In this document: in pieces, positions 61,734 to 64,000 of the stretch
Position numbering within the stretch: the first letter of the stretch is position 1
Layout: each line of letters starts with the position of its first letter
Assembly (NCBI RefSeq): GCF_015355625.1
Contig: NZ_JACLAF010000008.1
Coordinates: 62,001 to 126,000 of the forward strand
Direction of reading: 5' to 3'
From: Tamlana sp. I1
GTDB lineage: Bacteria > Bacteroidota > Bacteroidia > Flavobacteriales > Flavobacteriaceae
DNA: 64,000 nucleotides
Notes under the pieces: model-generated
The model's input: the letters and a program-made list of their open reading frames with translations, nothing else
Databases searched by the model: none
Told to the model about the DNA's origin: nothing
Made by a program: the position numbers and the translations under genes

Positions 61734-63986
61734 ATGAATTGGATAAAAAAAATACTTCAGAACAAATGGATTAAAGGGTTACTAGTTTTAGGAACAGCCG
61801 TTTTGCTGTTTCTTGTAGGCCTCTATTTTAGCATTTATTTTGGTGTTTTTGGAAAAGTACCATCTACTGAAGATTTGAGCTCCATTATTCAAGAGGAATC
61901 GACCGAGGTTTTAGATAAAGATGGTGTTTTAGTTGGTAAATATTATATTTACGACAGGCAGCCTTTAACTTTTGAAGACTTTCCGCAGCATCTTATTGAT
62001 GCTTTGGTCGCGACCGAAGACGTGCGTTTTTTTAAACACGATGGTATTGACAACGTAAGTTTAATGCGTGTGTTTATTAAAAGTATTTTGCTTCAAAAAA
62101 AATCGTCTGGTGGCGGAAGCACCATAACGCTTCAGTTGGCAAAAAACCTGTTTGGAAGAGACGATTATGTCTTGTTTGGCATTGTTATCAATAAATTTAA
62201 AGAAAGTATTATTGCCAAACGTCTTGAAGAAATTTATAGCAAAAACGAAATTTTAACCCTTTATCTTAATACGGTTCCGTTTTCTGATAATACTTATGGG
62301 ATCGAAAGTGCCTCCCGAAAATTTTTCAATAAACCAACACAAGAACTTAGTATTTCAGAGGCTGCAACCCTTGTTGGAACTTTAAAAGCGAACAGTTATT
62401 TTAATCCGAGATTGCATTTAGAGCGTTGCCAAGAACGACGCGATATGGTTTTATCTCAAATGGAAAAATATGGCTATTTGCCGCAAGATTCTTTAGATGT
62501 AATTACGAACAAGGATCTGGTTTTACATTACCGTTCGTTTAATCATGATTTGGGCATAGCGCCCTATTTTAGAGAAAAGGTTAAAGAGGAATTATCGGCT
62601 ATTTTAGATAGCATTAAAACGCCGGAAGGTACACGTTACGATTTGTATAAGGACGGCTTGAAAGTGTACACAACTTTAGATTATAAAATGCAGCAATTGG
62701 CAGAAGAGGCCATGAAATCGCATATGTCTAAATTACAGCATGATTTTGAAGCTTCTTATGGGAAATCGGCTCCATGGCTAAAAAACGACAAACTGATAGA
62801 CGCCGAAATTAAAAAATTACCGATTTATAAATCTTATAAAGCACAAGGGTTAAGTGAGTCGCAAATTCAAGATTCTTTAAATGTTAAACGCCCAGTGGAA
62901 CTGTTTAGCTGGACAGGCGACACCATTAAAAACTTAAATGTTCGCGATAGTATTAGTCATTATTTAAAACTTTTAAACACCGGATTATTGTCTGTCGAAC
63001 CAAGTACAGGAGCTGTTCGTGCTTATATTGGAGGCATAGATTTTAGGTTTTTTAAATACGATCATGTCTCACAAAGTGAACGCCAAGTAGGATCTACTTT
63101 TAAACCTATCGTCTATACAGCAGCCATAGAAAATGGTATGGATCCCTGTACTTATTTTTCTTTAGCTGAAGTCACTTATACCAATTATAAAAATTGGACG
63201 CCAAGTAACTCTGGCAGTAATGAAGATGATGTTTACGAGAACTATTCTTTAGAAAAAGCTTTAAGCCATTCGGTAAATACCATTGCTGTAAAAGTGTTAA
63301 ATAAAGTTGGAATTCATAACGTGATTACTCAAGCTGAAAAAATGGGGATTTCAAAGGAGTTGCCTAACGAGCCTTCATTAGCCTTGGGTGTTGCTCAAAT
63401 GACTTTAAAAGACCTCACACAGGCCTACACCAGTTATGTAAATAATAGTCATCCAGCAAAACCATATTTTATCACTAAAATTGAAGATAGAAATGGCAAC
63501 ACAATCGCTACTTTCGAGCCAGAAATTGCCAAAAATGAAGCTTTTAGTGCGTACACACGACAAGTTTTATTAGAAATGATGCAATCTACCGTTAACGAAG
63601 GTACAGCAAAACGCTTACGAAGTTCTTATCATTTAAAAAATGCCATTGCTGGAAAAACTGGTACGACCCAAGATAATAAAGATGGTTGGTTTATAGGGAT
63701 TACACCGCAGTTAGTTACCGTAACTTGGGTTGGAAACGATAACCACAGCATTGGTTTTAAAACCACAGGGATGGGACAAGGCGCTAATTCGGCATTGCCA
63801 ATTTTTGGTGAATTTTATAAAAAATTAAACGCTGATACTACTTTTCATACTATTACGAAAGCTCGTTTTGAAAGTCCTTCCGAGCAGGTTACTTCCGACT
63901 TAAATTGCGAACCAGAAAAACGTGATGGCTTTTTAAAACGCTTGTTTAAAAGTAAGCATAAAAAGAAAAAGTTTAAAGGGGATTAG
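61734..63986 (+). CDS. Class A penicillin-binding protein (PBP1A-like transglycosylase/transpeptidase)
   Basis: This is a bifunctional peptidoglycan synthase of the inner membrane. A single N-terminal anchor helix lies at about 14-36. The GT51 domain (about 60-240) has ATEDVRFFKHDGID with the catalytic Glu, GGGSTITLQLAKNLF, and the RRDMVLSQM end. The transpeptidase domain (about 420-680) has the active Ser in STFKP, SVN in SHSVNT, and KTGTTQD. The C-terminus is a Lys-rich tail (RLFKSKHKKKKFKGD). The 750 residues are complete within the window. It is coupled to hflX upstream. Confidence 0.95.
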   Translation: MNWIKKILQNKWIKGLLVLGTAVLLFLVGLYFSIYFGVFGKVPSTEDLSSIIQEESTEVLDKDGVLVGKYYIYDRQPLTFEDFPQHLIDALVATEDVRFFKHDGIDNVSLMRVFIKSILLQKKSSGGGSTITLQLAKNLFGRDDYVLFGIVINKFKESIIAKRLEEIYSKNEILTLYLNTVPFSDNTYGIESASRKFFNKPTQELSISEAATLVGTLKANSYFNPRLHLERCQERRDMVLSQMEKYGYLPQDSLDVITNKDLVLHYRSFNHDLGIAPYFREKVKEELSAILDSIKTPEGTRYDLYKDGLKVYTTLDYKMQQLAEEAMKSHMSKLQHDFEASYGKSAPWLKNDKLIDAEIKKLPIYKSYKAQGLSESQIQDSLNVKRPVELFSWTGDTIKNLNVRDSISHYLKLLNTGLLSVEPSTGAVRAYIGGIDFRFFKYDHVSQSERQVGSTFKPIVYTAAIENGMDPCTYFSLAEVTYTNYKNWTPSNSGSNEDDVYENYSLEKALSHSVNTIAVKVLNKVGIHNVITQAEKMGISKELPNEPSLALGVAQMTLKDLTQAYTSYVNNSHPAKPYFITKIEDRNGNTIATFEPEIAKNEAFSAYTRQVLLEMMQSTVNEGTAKRLRSSYHLKNAIAGKTGTTQDNKDGWFIGITPQLVTVTWVGNDNHSIGFKTTGMGQGANSALPIFGEFYKKLNADTTFHTITKARFESPSEQVTSDLNCEPEKRDGFLKRLFKSKHKKKKFKGD

Positions 63987-64000
63987 GTTTCAAAGAATCA

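Noticed and set aside
1-64000. CRISPR arrays, tRNA or rRNA genes, transposases, prophage genes
   Set aside because: No regularly spaced repeats, no cloverleaf or CCA-ending candidates, no rRNA-like tracts and no transposase, integrase or phage structural motifs were found by reading both strands.

Overview
The window looks like chromosome from a member of the Flavobacteriaceae (Bacteroidota). The DNA is AT-rich. Promoters carry the Bacteroidota -7 element TAnnTTTG instead of TATAAT. Ribosome-binding sites are weak and A-rich. Many products are lineage-typical: TonB-dependent receptors with a carboxypeptidase-like N-terminal domain, DUF4270, DUF5689, an OmpA-type lipoprotein and a DksA-like protein without its zinc finger. 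I see no rRNA, tRNA, CRISPR array, phage or transposase gene.

Layout. 0-4 kb: class Ia ribonucleotide reductase (nrdB, nrdA). 4-9 kb: OmpA-like lipoprotein, ppnP, and a phosphate permease with its porin. 9.4-10.3 kb: a small secreted protein and a flavodoxin-like gene broken by an in-frame stop. 10.4-19.5 kb, minus strand: SGNH lipoprotein with TonB receptor, glmS, DUF4270 lipoprotein and a half-length glycogen-synthase-like protein. 19.7-29.2 kb, plus strand: panC, panD, UPF0104 membrane protein, esterase-like protein, radA, ileS, dksA-like gene and lspA. 29.3-32.7 kb: a NUDIX/NrtR-type regulator followed by nicotinamide phosphoribosyltransferase, a HAD phosphatase and a short PRPP-synthetase-like protein. 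32.7-35.5 kb, minus strand: a RimK ATP-grasp ligase cassette. 35.7-44.6 kb: uvrC, patatin/beta-barrel protein, DUF3108, tryptophan 2,3-dioxygenase, M23 peptidase and pgi. 44.9-54.8 kb: two TonB receptors, a DUF5689 lipoprotein and a secreted endonuclease/phosphatase. 54.8-60.3 kb: a recombination-scarred accessory segment. 60.5-64 kb: hflX and a class A penicillin-binding protein.

The two most interesting regions follow. (1) The NAD cassette at 29.3-32.7 kb has three copies of a palindromic operator and an intact Nudix box in its regulator. It pairs a nicotinamide phosphoribosyltransferase with a short Prs homologue, the same pairing as phage NAD-reconstitution pathways, so a chromosomal ADP-ribose-responsive NAD repair system is a testable possibility. 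(2) At 54.9-58.3 kb a cobalamin-riboswitch-controlled anaerobic ribonucleotide reductase (nrdG, nrdD) lies between two identical 120-bp direct repeats of an orphan antitoxin gene. The partner toxin is reduced to 16 codons. Just beyond nrdD lies a broken copy of the 3' end of the neighbouring endonuclease gene, differing only at synonymous sites in its 28 intact codons. This reads as an imported or rearranged block.

Other notable signals are a GC-rich inverted-repeat element translated in frame inside ileS, a direct-repeat operator candidate shared by the phosphate-uptake promoter and a small secreted gene, and several enzymes with degenerate active sites.
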